Positions 25,884-35,063 of a DNA stretch of 56,663 bases are shown one piece after another. This stretch comes from Phycisphaerales bacterium (GTDB lineage: Bacteria; Planctomycetota; Phycisphaerae; Phycisphaerales; SM1A02): positions 1 through 56,663 of the forward strand of contig JAKVBX010000009.1 of NCBI GenBank assembly GCA_022446795.1. The letters run 5' to 3'. Within the stretch, counting starts at the first letter, position 1. The number at the start of each line of letters is the position of its first letter. The notes below the pieces were generated by a model. It ran no database searches and was not told where the DNA came from. It saw only the letters and a program-made list of their open reading frames with translations. A program made the translations under genes and the position numbers.

Positions 25884-25917
25884 GACAGCTGTTCAGTACG
25901 CCTCACCCGGGCCCCGC

Positions 25918-27090
25918 TCAGGCGGACCCCACGCCCAGGTCCACGACAGTCTTGATTCTCAATCGGTCATCCAGCGGGCAGCTCGCGAGCACATCGACGA
26001 TGCGTTCCGCAGCGTGCCCATCTCCATAGGGATTCACCAGGCCCTCCAGTGACGATCGGAATCCCGGTGAGAGCACTTCTTCCAGGCCGGCGGTAATGGC
26101 ACGCTCGTCCGCGGGAACATCCATGACATTGGCCGCGCGGGTCCGGCCCTGCTGCCGAATTCCGACGTTCAGGGTCGGCAAGGCCAATGATGCGGTCTCC
26201 ATGATTCCACTGGAGGAGTTGCCCGCGAGCGCAGCCGCCTCCCGCAACAGGGCCCAGTAGACCAGGTGATCCAGGTTGACACGCAACACCGCATCCTCGC
26301 GGTCCGCACAGACACGCTCGGCCAGTTCGATCACCCGGCAATACCCCGCATCCGCGTTGGGAAAGCAGAAGACGATGGGCCGAGGCGACTGCGCCATGGC
26401 GGCAAAGAAGGCCTCGGCCTCGCCGGTGGTCTCCCGGTGCATCGTGACGGGATGGAACGCCACCACGACAGGGGCCGGATCCAGCGGCATTCCGATGGCG
26501 GCTTCGACCATGGAACGGTCGGGCAATTCGCTTCGACGCAAGTGGTCCAGTGATGGCGCCCCGGATACGGCCACCCGCCAGGACTCCTCGCCCATGGAGA
26601 CCACGCGAGCCGCCGCTTCCTCGGTCGGCACGAGGTGCAGGTGACTCATCTTGGTCAACGCATCACGGACCTGCTGGTCGATCGCCCCCTCGCTGATCTC
26701 TCCGCCCTCGATATGCGCGATGGGAATCCGAAGCGCCATGGCAGCGGCTGCCGGGGCGAGCATCTCGAACCGGTCGGCGATCAGCAGCAGCAGATCCGGC
26801 CGCAGGTCCGCCAGGGCCGCCGTGAACCCGGTGACGGCCCGGCCGATCCCCTCACCCATGCCCCGGTCGGAGTCGTCCGCGGCCAGGAATGGAACCCGGC
26901 CCGCGATCTCGAAGCCCGAACGCTCGATCGCCTCGATCGTGCTGCCGAACCTCGGATCCAGGTGAGCACCCCCCACCAGGAGCCGCAAGTCGACCCCCGG
27001 GTGCTCCTGCAACAGCCGCAGCGGCCACTCGAGATGACCCCAGTCGGCCCGGGAGGTGGTGACAGCGGCAATGGTCCTTCGAGTCGTCAT
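25918..27090 (-). CDS. UDP-N-acetylglucosamine 2-epimerase (hydrolysing), NeuC/LegG-like
   Basis: 390 residues with a GT-B-type two-domain fold expected for the family. TTSRADWGHLEWPLRLLQ corresponds to the N-terminal substrate loop, IADRFEMLAPAAAAMALRIPIAHIEGGE to the conserved metal-free catalytic region, and NSSSGIMETASLALPTLNVGIRQQGR to the C-terminal nucleotide-binding region. Members hydrolyse UDP-GlcNAc (or the diNAcBac derivative) to ManNAc (or 2,4-diacetamido-mannose) for sialic or legionaminic acid. No NeuB, NeuA or other nonulosonic-acid gene is within the window, so the pathway is not proven. Divergent from hmgA, 68 nt apart. Confidence 0.85.
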   Translation of the reverse strand: MTTRRTIAAVTTSRADWGHLEWPLRLLQEHPGVDLRLLVGGAHLDPRFGSTIEAIERSGFEIAGRVPFLAADDSDRGMGEGIGRAVTGFTAALADLRPDLLLLIADRFEMLAPAAAAMALRIPIAHIEGGEISEGAIDQQVRDALTKMSHLHLVPTEEAAARVVSMGEESWRVAVSGAPSLDHLRRSELPDRSMVEAAIGMPLDPAPVVVAFHPVTMHRETTGEAEAFFAAMAQSPRPIVFCFPNADAGYCRVIELAERVCADREDAVLRVNLDHLVYWALLREAAALAGNSSSGIMETASLALPTLNVGIRQQGRTRAANVMDVPADERAITAGLEEVLSPGFRSSLEGLVNPYGDGHAAERIVDVLASCPLDDRLRIKTVVDLGVGSA

Positions 27091-27158
27091 GTCCCATGAG
27101 CCTAGCCGTTTCGGTCCGATCCGGCGCGGCGTACAATGACGCCCCCGGAGATCCAGCG

Positions 27159-28394
27159 ATGGCCTACTACACCAAGCTCGGCGACCTTCCCCCCAAGCGA
27201 CACATCCAGTTCCGCCGCCCGGATGGCGCCCTGTACTCCGAAGAGGTCTTCGGGACCGAGGGCTTCGTGGGCCCCACCTCGACCATCTACCACATCCATC
27301 CGCCGACCCAGGTGGCCGGCTGGACCAAGCTCTACTCCACCAAGACGGAGTTCCTCGAGACCGAGGTCATGCGGATGCGGCACATCAAGACCAGTGATCG
27401 GGCGCCCAAGGGCGATCCCATCACGGGCCGAGTGGTCCTGCTCGGGAACGCCGACGTGGAGATGAGCATCTGCGTCCCGGCCGAACCCATGGACTACCAC
27501 TACAAGAATGGCAGTGGTGACGAGTGCCTGTTCATCCATTTCGGGTCGGGCACCATGCACACCAGCATGGGTACGCTGGAGTTCCGGGAGAAGGACTACA
27601 TCGTCATGCCCAAGGGCGTGATCTACCGGATGGTCTTCAATGAACAGCCCGAGGGCGAACCCCCGGCCCGGTTCATCTGCTTCGAGACGATGAACACCAG
27701 CCACATCCTCCCCCCGCCACGGTACCTCTCCCGCAAGACCAGCCAGTTCCTGGAACACGCGCCCTATTGCGAGCGGGACCTGCGCCTGCCGCAACTGCCG
27801 CTGACGGTCGATGAGCAGGGTGACTTCGAGGTCCGGATCAAGGCCCGTGACTCGATCCATTCCTATACCTACGACTACCACCCGCTGGACGTCGTCGGCT
27901 GGGACGGCTGCTACTACCCGTACTGCTTCAACATCGATGACTTCTCGCCGATCGTCGGAAAGCACCACATGCCGCCCCCCACGCACCAGACGTTCGAGGG
28001 CCACAACTTCGTGATCTGCTCGTTCTGCCCACGCGTGCTGGACTTCCACCCCGAGGCCATCCCGGTGCCCTACAACCACAGCAATCTCGACTCGGATGAG
28101 GTGCTGTACTACGTCGAGGGCAACTACAAGGCTCGCAAGGGTATCGAGCAGTGCTCGATCAGCCTGCATCCACAGGGCATTCCCCACGGACCACACCCGG
28201 GGACCGTCGAGAAGTCGCTGGGTGCCACCTGGACGGACGAACTGGCCGTGATGTGCGATACGTTCCGTCCACTGCATCCGACCAAGGCAGCCCTGGACAT
28301 GGACGATCCGAAGTATCCCGAGTCCTGGGCGTCATGGAAGCCCACGCCCGTACCGACACCGGACAACACTGACAAATCGGTGCCGACCTGGTGA
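27159..28394 (+). CDS. hmgA: homogentisate 1,2-dioxygenase
   Basis: 411 residues (start Met with CGGAG nine bases upstream; the longer frame begins 21 codons earlier without ribosome site). The protein shows the cupin-fold pattern of homogentisate dioxygenase: YHYKNGSGDECLFIHFGSG and KDYIVMPKGVIYR in the N-terminal part, KHHMPPPTHQTFEG (active-site His region) and YNHSNLDSDEVLYYVEG plus GIPHGPHPG (iron-binding His/Glu). It opens the aromatic ring of homogentisate to maleylacetoacetate in tyrosine and phenylalanine breakdown, in the cytoplasm. fah, the last step, is encoded on the other strand 1.8 kb downstream. Its TGA overlaps the GTG start of the next gene (GTGA). Confidence 0.93.
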   Translation: MAYYTKLGDLPPKRHIQFRRPDGALYSEEVFGTEGFVGPTSTIYHIHPPTQVAGWTKLYSTKTEFLETEVMRMRHIKTSDRAPKGDPITGRVVLLGNADVEMSICVPAEPMDYHYKNGSGDECLFIHFGSGTMHTSMGTLEFREKDYIVMPKGVIYRMVFNEQPEGEPPARFICFETMNTSHILPPPRYLSRKTSQFLEHAPYCERDLRLPQLPLTVDEQGDFEVRIKARDSIHSYTYDYHPLDVVGWDGCYYPYCFNIDDFSPIVGKHHMPPPTHQTFEGHNFVICSFCPRVLDFHPEAIPVPYNHSNLDSDEVLYYVEGNYKARKGIEQCSISLHPQGIPHGPHPGTVEKSLGATWTDELAVMCDTFRPLHPTKAALDMDDPKYPESWASWKPTPVPTPDNTDKSVPTW

Positions 28395-28927
28395 ACCGCG
28401 TCCTCGTTCTGATCTGCGCACTGCTCGCGGCGGGCTGCCAGGCCACGCCCAGGGCGGCCGATTCGTCTCCAGCGTCTACGACGGTGACGACCACCTTTGC
28501 CGTTCGAGGCCTGGAGTTCCAACCCGAGATCGTGCATGACGACGAAGACCGGGCCCTGGGACTGCAGAATCGAACCGCTCCCGACAACGGCCTGATGCTG
28601 GTCTTCCCGACCACCTCCCGACACTCGCTCTGGATGCCCAACTGCCCCGAGGACCTGGAGGCCTGGGTGATCTCCGACTCCGGCGTCATCCTGGAAGTGC
28701 TTCAGCTTCCCGCCGAGCCCGCCTGCCAACCCGGGGAGTCCACCTGGCAATACCACGCCCGGCTGCCACGCCACCGGGCCAGTTACCCCGCCCGGATCCT
28801 GTGGGAGTTCTCCGCCGGTACGGCCTCGCAACTGGAGATCCGACCCGGTGATCAGATCATCGGATCCTGGAGTGATGTGCTGGCTGGATCCCGCTATCGA
28901 AGCAGTGATCTGACCCAGTCCCGGTAG
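28391..28927 (+). CDS. DUF192-family lipoprotein
   Basis: 178 residues starting at GTG (28391), overlapping the hmgA stop as GTGA, so it is translationally coupled to hmgA. Signal peptide with lipobox (VLICALLAAGCQAT). The mature part shows the DUF192 pattern: RALGLQNRTAPDNGLMLVF (usually G.M.R..L..D.GMLF.F), then SLWMPNC (usually FWM.NT), then a region ending ...LLEIRPGDQI. DUF192 is a widely spread, uncharacterised exported family. It converges with the monooxygenase-like gene, whose end overlaps this one by 34 nt. Link to tyrosine catabolism is by position only. Confidence 0.8.
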   Translation: MNRVLVLICALLAAGCQATPRAADSSPASTTVTTTFAVRGLEFQPEIVHDDEDRALGLQNRTAPDNGLMLVFPTTSRHSLWMPNCPEDLEAWVISDSGVILEVLQLPAEPACQPGESTWQYHARLPRHRASYPARILWEFSAGTASQLEIRPGDQIIGSWSDVLAGSRYRSSDLTQSR

Positions 28928-30150
28928 TCCTCGTGATTCTCCACCGCAGCCGCGTGGATCAACACACCATCGACACCGGTGAATCGACCGAGCACGATGT
29001 CCTCCGCCGGGTAATTCAGGTTCCGCGGATTGTCGTCGGTGTTGTCGACATTCACTTCCAGGTCGAACCGGGTCCCGGCCGGCAGCCGCAGCGGCTGTTC
29101 CAGGACATGGGTTTCGCGCCAATGCATGTCCCAATCGGGGAAGTTCAGCAGGAGCCGGGGCTCACCCCCCGGTGGCGTCGCGGTCAACCGCATGCTGCGG
29201 AGATAGTGATCACCCCGCGGCGACATGGCCACCACGTCGATCGCCATGGGAAGCACCATGGTGGCGTTCTCGTTTCGTCGCTCCCCGGCGGCCAGTTTGA
29301 GCCACGGCTTCATCACGCCGAACGTATCGAGGATTCGAACCGCCTCCTCTGGATGGGCGGCATCCAGTTCGACCTCACCCAACAGCGGCAGTTCACGACC
29401 GGTCGGTCGATAGGACACCTGGCTGACGATCGATGATCCCGGCGGAATCTCGAAGGCAAACCCCTCCGGCAAGTTCAGTTCCCGGGCGCCGACACCGAGC
29501 ACACCCAGGGTGCCCGCGGGACGGGCCCCGACGTCACCGGACATCTGGTAGCCCGGATCATCCTCGAGGGCGTCCGCCCGGTCGGACTGGCCCGTCGGGT
29601 CGGCCGAGATCGCTACCGAGTGCACGGCGTTGACCAGCGGCGACCGCCACCGGAGGGCTCGAACCAGCATCGGTTCGTCATTGACCAATGGCAGTGCGAA
29701 CGTCCGCACGTCGTGGACATGGGAGTGAATCGTGACCTCGCTCTCGGCCGGAATGTCATAGCCCGCCTGCAGTGGAAGCGTGATGACATCGGCATCCGTC
29801 GGCGGCGTCTCCGCGGGCACCGCCGGCGCCGCATCGGCCGCATGGGGCGCCCCCGCGTCCAGCCAGGCGAGCAGGAGATCCCGATCCGCGTCCGAGAGCG
29901 GACCGCGACCATGGATCGGAACACTGCCGGGCCCGAGCAGCCACGGTGGCATCAGGCCCGCCCGGACCACTGCCGCGGAGAAGGTCCTCCGGGCGGCCAG
30001 GTCCGAGGCTCGATCCAGTCGAAACGGTGCTTCACCGCCAGCCTGGTGACAGGCGGCACAGTGCCGGGCGACGATGGGGCGAACGTCATCCCATGTCGGA
30101 GCAGACAGGTTGCCGTGTGAGCCCAGTGTGATGAGTGCCAGGACCAGCAT
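28894..30150 (-). CDS. c-type heme and copper monooxygenase-like protein
   Basis: 418 residues. A short hydrophobic N-terminus (MLVLALITLGSHG) is followed by a c-type heme site CAACH (31-35) and MPPW (~67, a likely axial Met region), then a domain with HSHVHD (142-147) and a Trp/His-rich stretch (WDMHWRETHVL...LPAGTRFDLEVNVDNTDDNPRN). This combination is seen in planctomycete and proteobacterial proteins annotated as cytochrome-c-fused, copper type II ascorbate-dependent monooxygenase-like. The two His clusters are the probable copper ligands. Oxidation of an unknown substrate in the periplasm is inferred. It follows fah by 25 nt, the last of the minus-strand run. Confidence 0.7.
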   Translation of the reverse strand: MLVLALITLGSHGNLSAPTWDDVRPIVARHCAACHQAGGEAPFRLDRASDLAARRTFSAAVVRAGLMPPWLLGPGSVPIHGRGPLSDADRDLLLAWLDAGAPHAADAAPAVPAETPPTDADVITLPLQAGYDIPAESEVTIHSHVHDVRTFALPLVNDEPMLVRALRWRSPLVNAVHSVAISADPTGQSDRADALEDDPGYQMSGDVGARPAGTLGVLGVGARELNLPEGFAFEIPPGSSIVSQVSYRPTGRELPLLGEVELDAAHPEEAVRILDTFGVMKPWLKLAAGERRNENATMVLPMAIDVVAMSPRGDHYLRSMRLTATPPGGEPRLLLNFPDWDMHWRETHVLEQPLRLPAGTRFDLEVNVDNTDDNPRNLNYPAEDIVLGRFTGVDGVLIHAAAVENHEDYRDWVRSLLR

Positions 30151-30175
30151 GCCGCCAGCATACCCCCGGAATTGA

Positions 30176-31468
30176 TCAGACCGCGGGGAGGATCACCGCT
30201 GAACACTGGCCGAGACCGATGCGAGTCGCACCATCCGCCTCGCAGAACGCGGCCATCGTGACCTCGTCACCATCCTGGAGGAACTTCCGCTGCGTGCCAT
30301 CCGGCAGGTCAATCGGCTCGGTGCCACGCCAACTCAGTTCCAGCAGGCTGCCCCGGTTGACCTTTTCCGGACCGCTGACCGTGCCCGAACCCAGGAGATC
30401 CCCTGGACGCATGGCACAACCGGTACTCGTGTGATGCGCCAGCATCTGGCTGAAGGTCCAGGTCAGTTCGCCCAGTGTGCCACGACTGAGGTGGAGCGGA
30501 TCCAGGCCCTGTTCGCGCATGGTCGCCGAGGACAGGTAGACCTCGCACGTGATGTCCAGCACGTCGTCGGTGACCGGCGAGAGGTAGTCCAGCATGGATG
30601 GATCTTCCGGCAGCCGAGGTGGACCCGCCTTCCGGAATGGGGAGAGCGCATCCATCGTGACGATCCAGGGCGAAATGCTGGTGGCGAAGTTCTTGGCGTT
30701 GAATGGCCCCAGGGGCTGGTACTCCCACTTCTGGGCATCCCGGGCGGACCAGTCATTGAGGATCACGACACCAAACAGATGATTCATGGCCGACGTCATG
30801 TCGATGGGATTTCCCTGGACATTGCCCGGACCGACGAAGGCCCCGAACTCCATCTCGTAGTCGAACAGTCGAATCGGCGCGTAGATCGGATCGGCATCAT
30901 CCGGCTTGAGCTGGCCATGTGGTCGACGGATGTCGGTACCCGAGACGACAACGGTACTGGCACGCCCGTGGTACCCCACCGGCAGGTGCAGGTAGTTGGG
31001 CAGCAGTGGCTCCGCATCTGGACGGAACATGCGACCGACGTTCGATGCATGGTCCCGCGAGGCATAGAAGTCCGTGTAGTCACCGATCGTCGCCGGCAGC
31101 CGCATCGCCACCTCGGACTGCGGCAGCAGCAGGTTCGGATGCGGATCAGCACCCTCGGACAGCATGGCAAAAATCGATCGACGAGCGGCTCGCCAGGACC
31201 GCGTGCCCTGTCCCATGAAGCCGTTGAGCGTCGTGCCGCACAGGCTGCAGGCCGTCTCCGGCGGCAGGTCCTGCAGCACCGTGTTCTCGATGGCGCGACG
31301 AACGTCCAGCACCTGGTCACCGATGGCCACGCCGATACGACCCTCGCCATCGGGTCCGGAGAACACGCCGTAGGGCAGGTTCTGGATCGGGAAGTCGGTC
31401 CCCGCATCGTTGGCGGAACTCACCCAGCTGCGAAGGGCAGGATCAAGCGTCGGGTCAGGCGTGGTCAC
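30176..31468 (-). CDS. fah: fumarylacetoacetase
   Basis: 430 residues, normal for the family. Recognisable: RDHASNVGRMFRP...NYLHLPVGYHGRAS (His of the catalytic dyad region), FDYEMEFGAFVG and VILNDWSARDAQKWEYQPLGPFNAKNF (metal-binding Glu/Asp). It hydrolyses fumarylacetoacetate to fumarate and acetoacetate, the last step after hmgA. The intermediate maleylacetoacetate isomerase is not seen in the window. Located 22 nt after the preceding gene of unknown function and 25 nt before the monooxygenase-like gene, so it is probably in the same transcript as gltX. Confidence 0.95.
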   Translation of the reverse strand: MTTPDPTLDPALRSWVSSANDAGTDFPIQNLPYGVFSGPDGEGRIGVAIGDQVLDVRRAIENTVLQDLPPETACSLCGTTLNGFMGQGTRSWRAARRSIFAMLSEGADPHPNLLLPQSEVAMRLPATIGDYTDFYASRDHASNVGRMFRPDAEPLLPNYLHLPVGYHGRASTVVVSGTDIRRPHGQLKPDDADPIYAPIRLFDYEMEFGAFVGPGNVQGNPIDMTSAMNHLFGVVILNDWSARDAQKWEYQPLGPFNAKNFATSISPWIVTMDALSPFRKAGPPRLPEDPSMLDYLSPVTDDVLDITCEVYLSSATMREQGLDPLHLSRGTLGELTWTFSQMLAHHTSTGCAMRPGDLLGSGTVSGPEKVNRGSLLELSWRGTEPIDLPDGTQRKFLQDGDEVTMAAFCEADGATRIGLGQCSAVILPAV

Positions 31469-31490
31469 GTGTCTGCTCCAGTGATCGGGT

Positions 31491-32417
31491 TCAGGATGAC
31501 TTCACCGCGCGGGGCAGGAACCCCAGGGCCGTGAGATCGTCGACAGGTTCTTCCCAACTGCAGGAGCCGAAGGAAATCGCCAGGCCGGCCCGGGTGTCCT
31601 CGATCTGCTCTCGCGTCAGGATGGTCTCCCCCACCCGCATCTGCTCGTCTTCGAAGTGGAAGCCCTCGATGAGATCCAGCATCGCCGCGATCTCCTGCTC
31701 ATCGATCCGCAGGTGCTGCGCCGCGGCCGCCGCGGCGAAGACATTGAGGAAGCCCTGCTGATGTGCCGGAATCGAGGGCTCATCATTGGGCAGTGGATGG
31801 TGCAGGCCGGCCGTCGCCTTGAAGGGCACGCCCGCCTGGGCACAGTTGAAGATGAACTTCGCCACCGCTTCCGTGGGCGGATTGAGCTCCGGCTTGATGC
31901 CGCCGGTACGGATCTTGGCTGCGGCATCGGACCCGGCCAGCGCGGCCAGCAGTCCCCGGCTGTCCTCGTCCGTGTCCACCTCGAAGAAGGGATAGAGATC
32001 ATCGGGCAGCAGATCAAGCGCGTCTTCCACGCCCTCGGCCGAGTCGGCACGCAGTTCCACGACGTCCGCCAGGGCCAGGCCGTGCTGCGCCTCGCAGTGC
32101 CGCTCGTTGAAACGAGCCAGGCACTCGATGTCACGCTCAAGCGTGTCACTACCCGCTGGTGAAACCAGCACGCTCAGGCACCACGGGTCCTCGGTATCGC
32201 TCCTGGGAAGCAGCCCATCAGCGGCCTGTTCAAACTCGTCCAGGCGATTGACCGGCACGATCACCCTCGCCAGCATCCAGCTCGTTGGTGCGGCCAGGCC
32301 CGCGGCATAGCGTCGCACCATCTCGTCCATGCCATGGTTCGCCGGGGGATACAGACCGGCATAGTCCACGACGCCTTCCAGCAGGCTCACGAGTGTCGGG
32401 GAACTGTCACTGACCAT
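31491..32417 (-). CDS. conserved hypothetical protein between gltX and fah
   Basis: 308 residues; the start has a perfect CGAGGAGAAC six bases upstream, while the Met 12 codons earlier overlaps gltX. The sequence has no signal or membrane segment and looks like an alpha/beta barrel (alternating VVELRADS..., FEVDTDEDSRGLLAALAGSD, AAKIRTGGIKPELNPPTEAVAKF, PFKATAGLHHPLP). Motif YAGLYPPA near the N-terminus and KTGG/KATAG loops resemble aldolase-like TIM barrels, but I cannot name the family. Gap to gltX 20 nt and to fah 22 nt: one operon. Its place next to fah suggests a role in aromatic amino acid breakdown, which is inference. Confidence 0.65.
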   Translation of the reverse strand: MVSDSSPTLVSLLEGVVDYAGLYPPANHGMDEMVRRYAAGLAAPTSWMLARVIVPVNRLDEFEQAADGLLPRSDTEDPWCLSVLVSPAGSDTLERDIECLARFNERHCEAQHGLALADVVELRADSAEGVEDALDLLPDDLYPFFEVDTDEDSRGLLAALAGSDAAAKIRTGGIKPELNPPTEAVAKFIFNCAQAGVPFKATAGLHHPLPNDEPSIPAHQQGFLNVFAAAAAAQHLRIDEQEIAAMLDLIEGFHFEDEQMRVGETILTREQIEDTRAGLAISFGSCSWEEPVDDLTALGFLPRAVKSS

Positions 32418-32437
32418 GGCGTTCTCCTCGGGGTCAC

Positions 32438-34096
32438 TCAGGCAGTCGGGCACAACGCTTCACGGTGCGACAGGCATCGTTCCATGCGACGAATCGAGGC
32501 GTCCTTGCCGAGGATCACCAGCGTGTCATAGATCGGCGGGCTCACGGGGCCCCCGCTGACCGCCACGCGGATCGGCTGGGCCACCTTGCCGAGATTGCCC
32601 TCGGCATGTGCCTCGGCCCAGGATTCGATCAACGACTCCAACCCCGCAACGGTCCAGTCCTCGGCCTCGCGGAGCGTCGGCAGGATGGCTTCCAGGCGGT
32701 CGTATCCACAGGGCTCCCCATTGCACAGGGCCTTGCGAACCGGCTTGATCGCCTCCCACGTGATCGACTCGTCGTCGGCGAGGAAGAAGCCCCCGGTCCG
32801 GATTGGATCAAGCAGGGTCTTGGATCGTTCCTTGTTGGCCACGGCGAAGCGACGGAAGTTCTCATCCGTGAAGTGGGCCAGGACCTCCGGGTGATGCACC
32901 TCGCAGAAGCCTCGGAACCGCTCGACGAAGTCATCCTCGCTCATGTCCTGCAGCGCATCGAGGTTGAAGGCCAGCAACTTGTCACGATCGAACTTGGCCG
33001 GCGACTTCACGATGCGGTCCAGGTCGAACTGCGAGACCAGGAAATCCTGGTCGAACTGCTCCTGGCCGTCACTGGGCGACCAGCCCAGGAGCGCCAGGTA
33101 ATTCACCAGTACATCGGGCAGGTAACCGGCCTGCTGGAAGTCCGCGACATCGATCTCCGGAAGATCAACATGCAGTTCACTGGCGAGCACCATGGCCTGG
33201 TCCGCCGACAGCTGCACCGTCTTGTCACCCAGCCACGTCGTCCAGGTCGCCTCGTCGATGCCACCGGGCGGCGACTCGATGCCCCGTTCCTTCACCTGGG
33301 CGCGGAGCAGCTTGTCCTTGTCACGCTTGGACATCTTCGAGCCGTCCGGGTTGAAGATCAGCGAGACGTGTGCGTACGCGGGATGCGGGAACCCCAGCGC
33401 CTCCTGCAGCAACACGTGCTTGGGCGTGTTGGCCAGGTGCTCCTGGCCGCGGATCACGTGCGAGACTTCCATCAACGCATCGTCGACGACCACCGCGAAG
33501 TGATAGGTCGGAAATCCATCCGCCTTCCGGATGACGAAGTCCTCCAGTTCACCCGGTGCCAGCCGGACGTCACCCAGGACCAGGTCATGAACGACGAGTT
33601 CCCGATCATCGGGCACCTTGAACCGCAGGACATGCGGTCGCCCCTCCTCGAGATACTGCTTGACGGTCTCCGGCGAGAGCGACAGCGACGCGCGGTCATA
33701 GCGATAGGCTTCCTTGCGGGCTCGCGCCTCGCGTCGGGCCTCCGCCAGTTCCTCCGTCGTCTCGAAGGCGGGATAGGCCGCACCCGATTCGATGAGCTTC
33801 TGGAAGTACTCCTCGTAGATCGGCAGACGCTTGGACTGGAAGTACGGCCCGCTGTCGCCACCACCGTGGCCGTCATGTTCCGGCCCCTCGTCCCAGTCGA
33901 TGCCCAGCCATTCCAGGTCCGCGAGGAACCCGAGGCCCGCCTCGGCACTGGATCGCTTCTGGTCGGTGTCCTCGATTCGGAGCAGGAACCGACCGCCGTG
34001 CCGCTTCGCAAACGCCCAGCAGAACAAGGCGCTTCGAGCACCGCCCACGTGGAGGTGTCCGGTGGGGCTCGGGGCGAATCGAGTTCGGACAGTCAT
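32438..34096 (-). CDS. gltX: glutamyl-tRNA synthetase
   Basis: 552 residues. Class I signature motifs are complete: HLHVGGARSALFCWAFAK (HIGH variant) and SKMSKRDKDKL (KMSKS). It charges tRNA-Glu, and in organisms lacking glutaminyl-tRNA synthetase may also charge tRNA-Gln. Typical enzymes are ~480 residues; here about 55 extra residues lie between KMSKR and the GYLPDVLVNYLALLGW motif. The ATG at 34096 has GAGGAA eight bases upstream; a GTG two codons earlier overlaps this and is less likely. The gene begins just inside or beside the pssA stop (TGA next to the start region), so the two are coupled. Confidence 0.95.
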   Translation of the reverse strand: MTVRTRFAPSPTGHLHVGGARSALFCWAFAKRHGGRFLLRIEDTDQKRSSAEAGLGFLADLEWLGIDWDEGPEHDGHGGGDSGPYFQSKRLPIYEEYFQKLIESGAAYPAFETTEELAEARREARARKEAYRYDRASLSLSPETVKQYLEEGRPHVLRFKVPDDRELVVHDLVLGDVRLAPGELEDFVIRKADGFPTYHFAVVVDDALMEVSHVIRGQEHLANTPKHVLLQEALGFPHPAYAHVSLIFNPDGSKMSKRDKDKLLRAQVKERGIESPPGGIDEATWTTWLGDKTVQLSADQAMVLASELHVDLPEIDVADFQQAGYLPDVLVNYLALLGWSPSDGQEQFDQDFLVSQFDLDRIVKSPAKFDRDKLLAFNLDALQDMSEDDFVERFRGFCEVHHPEVLAHFTDENFRRFAVANKERSKTLLDPIRTGGFFLADDESITWEAIKPVRKALCNGEPCGYDRLEAILPTLREAEDWTVAGLESLIESWAEAHAEGNLGKVAQPIRVAVSGGPVSPPIYDTLVILGKDASIRRMERCLSHREALCPTA

Positions 34097-34098
34097 GC

Positions 34099-35034
34099 TC
34101 ACAGTTCCTCGGCTTCCCCATGGTCCATGGAGGAACGCTCATTGATCAGGCCGACCGGTCCAGAGAGCACGTAGGCGAAGAAGACGATCGCGAGCGTCTC
34201 CTGGAAGAACCAGAGCATGAGGCACAGCAGCATGATCACACGAGCCGTGTAGCCGAAGCTCCGCCGGACACGCAGGTACTGGTTGGTCAGGTGGCGATAC
34301 GGAATCGTGGACACCATCACGACCGACGTCAGCAGGCTCATGGCCGGAATCAGCACGACAATCACCCCGGCCAGCCAGGTCATGGTGCCGGAGGCCCCAT
34401 CCGCCAGCTTGATGAGGTGCTCATGCAGGAGAACCAGGCCGACCAGCGCACCGGCCGCGCCCGGCGTGGGCAGGCCTCGGAAGAACAGGTGGTCACCCAA
34501 CTGTCCGCCCTTGGTCTCCACGGCGAAGCGAGCCAGCCGCAGCGCGGCACAGCACACGTAGATTGCGGCGATCGCCCAGCACAACTTGCCCAGTGAATGA
34601 CTGGTGTCGGGCGAGATGATCACGATCGTGTTGTCGGGTCCGACATACTGGCTCAGGAGATTGAGCACGATGAAGGCCGGAGCGATCCCGAACGTGACCA
34701 TGTCCACGACGGCGTCCAGCATGCCGCCGAAGTCCGTCACCGAGTTGGTCAGCCGGGCCACCGAGCCGTCCACCGAGTCCAGGAACATCCCGATCAGGAC
34801 CAGGGCGCCGGCGACGGTCAGGCTGGACCAGCCCCAGGGGCCTTCGTAGTCCAGCGGTTTGGCTGCAAAATAGATCGCCGCGAAGCCGGCAATCAAATTC
34901 CCCAGCGTGAACAAGGTTGGCCAGACGCCCATGGGGCCCACCCGATTCCGTCGACCGAAGCCACGGAAACCGGGGGTGCGTGGAGTCTCCGGGGACCGGG
35001 GCTCGACCAGGGTGTCTTCCTCGCTCAGGCGCAT
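34099..35034 (-). CDS. pssA: CDP-diacylglycerol-serine O-phosphatidyltransferase
   Basis: 311 residues, six or more hydrophobic helices. The CDP-alcohol phosphatidyltransferase motif is complete: DGSVARLTNSVTDFGGMLDAVVD (DGxxAR-x8-GxxxD-xxxD, residues ~87-110). It makes phosphatidylserine from CDP-diacylglycerol and serine in the cytoplasmic membrane; a CDP-alcohol transferase for other head groups cannot be excluded from the motif alone, but the GIAPAFIVLNL segment agrees with PssA. The first ~40 residues are hydrophilic and precede TM1. Same strand as gltX, overlapping its start region, and followed after 29 nt by the lipoprotein gene upstream. Confidence 0.88.
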   Translation of the reverse strand: MRLSEEDTLVEPRSPETPRTPGFRGFGRRNRVGPMGVWPTLFTLGNLIAGFAAIYFAAKPLDYEGPWGWSSLTVAGALVLIGMFLDSVDGSVARLTNSVTDFGGMLDAVVDMVTFGIAPAFIVLNLLSQYVGPDNTIVIISPDTSHSLGKLCWAIAAIYVCCAALRLARFAVETKGGQLGDHLFFRGLPTPGAAGALVGLVLLHEHLIKLADGASGTMTWLAGVIVVLIPAMSLLTSVVMVSTIPYRHLTNQYLRVRRSFGYTARVIMLLCLMLWFFQETLAIVFFAYVLSGPVGLINERSSMDHGEAEEL

Positions 35035-35063
35035 CGAGGCAGTCTACCGCGCAGGCCAATCCC

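Noticed and set aside
32465-34174. 569-codon open frame antisense to gltX
   Set aside because: It lies wholly opposite a clear synthetase gene. Long antisense frames are expected in GC-rich genes and the translation shows no family.
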